From Spirochaetia bacterium (lineage in GTDB: Bacteria; Spirochaetota; Spirochaetia; Treponematales; Breznakiellaceae): a DNA stretch of 53,792 nt. Of the stretch, positions 51,793 to 53,792 are shown piece after piece. The position numbers and the translations under genes are program-made. The stretch lies in assembly GCA_025997795.1 (NCBI GenBank), contig BNVB01000007.1, positions 1-53,792 on the forward strand, read 5' to 3'. The notes under the pieces are model-generated. The model did no database searches and had not been told where the DNA came from. It was given only the letters and a program-made list of their open reading frames with translations. Positions within the stretch are counted from its first letter, which is position 1, and each line of letters starts with the position of its first letter.

Positions 51793-53085
51793 ATGAAATC
51801 CTGTTACACTGAATTATCCGGCGGCGTCTGCACCCCCAGAGATTTTCTTGCCGGGGGAATACATTGCGGTATCAAGGCCGGCGCCTCAAAGCGGGATCTG
51901 GCGCTGGTTTATTCAACAAAGCCCTGTACATCTGCGGCGGTGTTTACCACCAATAGGGTAGAGGCGGCCAACATTACCGTAAGCCGGAAACACAGCCGGG
52001 GCGGAACAATCCGCGCCGTCATTGCCAATTCGGGGAATGCCAATGCCTGTACCGGCGCGGCGGGGCTGGAAGCGGCCCGCCGTATGGCCGCCCTGACTGC
52101 GGAAAAACTCGGTATCCCGGCGGAAGAAACCGCTGTGGCATCCACCGGAGTTATCGGCGTTCCCCTGCCGCTGGAAAAAATTGAAGCCGGTATGGACGCG
52201 CTGGCTGCGTCAATTTCCGCCAGCGAAGCGGGCCAAGATGCAGCTCTGGAAGCGATCATGACCACCGATACCCGGAAGAAGGCGGCCGCTGTTGAATTTG
52301 TTTTGCCCGCTCAGGTAAGCCCGCAGACCGGCGAGACAAGACCGCACACCATACGAATCGGTGCCATGGTAAAAGGTTCGGGCATGATCCACCCCAACAT
52401 GGCCACGATGATCGGCATTATCACCACCGATGCCGCCGTGTCTGCCCCGCTTTTGGACAAAGCCCTGCGCCGGGCGGTGAATCGTTCCTTTAACCGGCTT
52501 ACCGTGGACGGTGATATGTCCACCAACGACATGGTGCTTATCATGGCCAATGGAGCGGCCGGTTTTGGCATGGATGCGGCCGTAAATATTCCGATTGAAA
52601 CGGAAGGTCCCGCTTACGAAGCCTTTGCTGCGGCGCTGGAGGGCATCTGTATTACCTTAACCCGGCAAATGGCCCGTGACGGCGAAGGAGCCACCCGGCT
52701 CCTTACCGTTACGGTAAAGGGCGCCGCTTCGGAAGAAGATGCCGCCCTTCTGGCCCGGTCGGCGGCGGGTTCCAGTTTGGTTAAGGCCGCAATTTTTGGG
52801 GCGGACGCAAATTGGGGACGGGTCCTCTGCGCCCTGGGTTACAGCGGAGCCGCTTCTTTTAATCCGGAAAAAACGGCGGTATCCTTTAGCTCTCTGGCAG
52901 GTTCAATTGAAGTGTGTAAAAACGGCGGTTCCGTTCCTTTTTCTGAAGAAACGGCAAAAAAAATTCTTTTAGAAGAAGAAATTGAAATACAGGTAACGGT
53001 AGGGGAAGGAGACGGCGAAGCTTCTGCCTGGGGCTGCGACCTAAGCTACGATTATGTAAAGATTAACGGAGATTACCGCTCATGA
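51793..53085 (+). CDS. argJ: Glutamate N-acetyltransferase (ArgJ)
   Basis: 430 residues from the ATG at 51793, which has GAGGG 7 nt upstream; an ATG at 51787 is too close to that SD. Self-cleavage site and nucleophile lie in KGSGMIHPNMATM (Thr). SGNANACTGAAG and TVDGDMSTNDM are further family motifs. ArgJ transfers the acetyl group from N-acetylornithine to glutamate; whether it also uses acetyl-CoA is not visible. A single 21-nt stretch (52561-52581) resembles the dispersed repeat. The stop overlaps argB. Confidence 0.96.
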   Translation: MKSCYTELSGGVCTPRDFLAGGIHCGIKAGASKRDLALVYSTKPCTSAAVFTTNRVEAANITVSRKHSRGGTIRAVIANSGNANACTGAAGLEAARRMAALTAEKLGIPAEETAVASTGVIGVPLPLEKIEAGMDALAASISASEAGQDAALEAIMTTDTRKKAAAVEFVLPAQVSPQTGETRPHTIRIGAMVKGSGMIHPNMATMIGIITTDAAVSAPLLDKALRRAVNRSFNRLTVDGDMSTNDMVLIMANGAAGFGMDAAVNIPIETEGPAYEAFAAALEGICITLTRQMARDGEGATRLLTVTVKGAASEEDAALLARSAAGSSLVKAAIFGADANWGRVLCALGYSGAASFNPEKTAVSFSSLAGSIEVCKNGGSVPFSEETAKKILLEEEIEIQVTVGEGDGEASAWGCDLSYDYVKINGDYRS

Positions 53086-53792
53086 AAGAAATGAACAATG
53101 CCCTCCGGGCAGAAGTACTAATCCATGCCCTCCCCTATATTCAGCGGTACCAGGGTAGAACCATGGTGGTTAAATACGGCGGCAATGCCATGATCAATGC
53201 GGAACTAAAAACCGCCGTGATCGAGGATCTTATCCTTATGTCCTGCGTGGGAATCCGGGTAGTGCTGGTCCACGGCGGCGGCCCGGAAATCGAAGGAATG
53301 CTCAACGCCCTGGGAAAAGAAAGCCGTTTTGTTCAGGGCCTCCGTTATACCGACGAGGAAACCATGGAAGTAGTACAGATGGTTCTTTGCGGCAAGGTGA
53401 ACAAGGACATCACCGCCCTTATCGAACGGGCCGGCGGCCGCGCACTGGGACTGTGCGGCATAGACGGAGCAATGCTTGAGGCCCGGCAGTACCGGCCCGG
53501 CGGCGAAGACATCGGTCTTGTGGGAGAGATCGTTTCGGTAAATACATCGATACTGGAAAATGTCCTAAGCGCCGGAACTATCCCCGTGGTGTCCTCCGTA
53601 GCCCTTGGTTCCGGGGACGACGCGGGCAAAGTATTCAACGTTAACGCCGACACCGCAGCAGCAAAAATCGCAGCCGCCCTGGGTGCGGAAAAACTGCTGC
53701 TTATGACCGATGTGCGGGGCATCCTTAAAGATGTGCAGGATGAGAATTCCCTTATTAAGGTTGTTTCCCGTAACGGCATCGAAGCTCTTAAA
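53082..53792 (+). CDS. argB: Acetylglutamate kinase (partial, runs off the window)
   Basis: 237 codons are visible, from the ATG that overlaps the argJ stop (ATGA). VVKYGGNAM and VLVHGGGPEIEGML are the phosphate-binding loops of the amino-acid kinase fold; FNVNADTAAAKIA and LLLMTDVRGIL follow. It makes N-acetylglutamyl phosphate, the substrate of ArgC. The 3' end lies beyond the window. Confidence 0.96.
   Translation, partial: MKEMNNALRAEVLIHALPYIQRYQGRTMVVKYGGNAMINAELKTAVIEDLILMSCVGIRVVLVHGGGPEIEGMLNALGKESRFVQGLRYTDEETMEVVQMVLCGKVNKDITALIERAGGRALGLCGIDGAMLEARQYRPGGEDIGLVGEIVSVNTSILENVLSAGTIPVVSSVALGSGDDAGKVFNVNADTAAAKIAAALGAEKLLLMTDVRGILKDVQDENSLIKVVSRNGIEALK

Noticed and set aside
52561..52581. 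A copy of the 21-bp repeat in argJ (GFGMDAA)
   Set aside because: Single unit with about three mismatches in a place where ArgJ sequence varies; could be chance, so not counted as a locus.

Overview
The window reads as a chromosomal segment of a spirochaete, most likely a Treponema of the free-living or gut type. Evidence: a four-gene riboflavin importer of the treponemal Rfu kind under an FMN riboswitch; many lipoproteins with loose spirochaetal lipoboxes (for example LYNC, IFAC, FSGC); a large membrane-anchored TPR protein of the sort seen around spirochaete periplasmic flagella; an EF-G of the spirochaete/mitochondrial type (HIDSGKTT); and arginine and proline biosynthesis genes, which host-restricted treponemes usually lack. 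Base composition is near 50% GC. The species assignment is inference.

Layout. 1-443: the 3' end of purL, a tRNA-Val(CAC) inside an inverted repeat, and a broken second copy of the tRNA 5' half. 480-4936 (minus): a TPR lipoprotein and a 1139-residue TPR membrane protein. 5009-11297 (plus): a carbohydrate-binding-module protein, polA, a TPR lipoprotein, coaE and a SPOR-domain protein. 11391-13579: a beta-helix lipoprotein (minus) and an Rpn/PDDEXK transposase-like protein (plus). 13585-18461 (minus): rfuABCD with promoter and FMN riboswitch. 18506-25291 (plus): a complete Wadjet anti-plasmid defence operon, jetABCD. 25296-31356: proA (minus), rny-ymdB (plus), a diguanylate cyclase and a GerMN-domain protein (minus). 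31424-34406 (plus): mlaE-mlaF-mlaD lipid transport. 34483-40277 (minus): a sugar ABC importer with a Gfo/Idh/MocA dehydrogenase and a sugar isomerase/epimerase. 40324-43846 (plus): a PflX-like radical SAM protein and a 720-residue conserved protein. 43907-46813 (minus): fusA and a RecA-fold ATPase. 46911-50485 (minus): a ROK kinase and a glycyl radical enzyme. 50659-end (plus): argC, argJ and argB (cut by the window edge).

Three features cut across the genes. First, a 21-bp repeat with exact 21-bp periodicity occurs at five separate loci, in both orientations and in three reading frames; four loci lie inside genes as in-frame peptide inserts and one lies between genes. Second, many first-of-operon genes have a -10 box exactly 5-6 nt before the start codon and no Shine-Dalgarno sequence (polA, proA, argC, the GerMN gene, the beta-helix lipoprotein, jetA), which suggests frequent leaderless transcription next to ordinary SD-led genes. 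Third, several genes carry extra repeat or palindrome insertions in linkers (polA, jetC, ymdB).

The best candidate for a notable system is the Wadjet operon, a known defence family, here with repeat insertions in JetB and JetC and an apparently leaderless promoter. The least explained unit is the ROK kinase plus glycyl radical enzyme operon, which has paired operator-like palindromes and no activating enzyme beside it.
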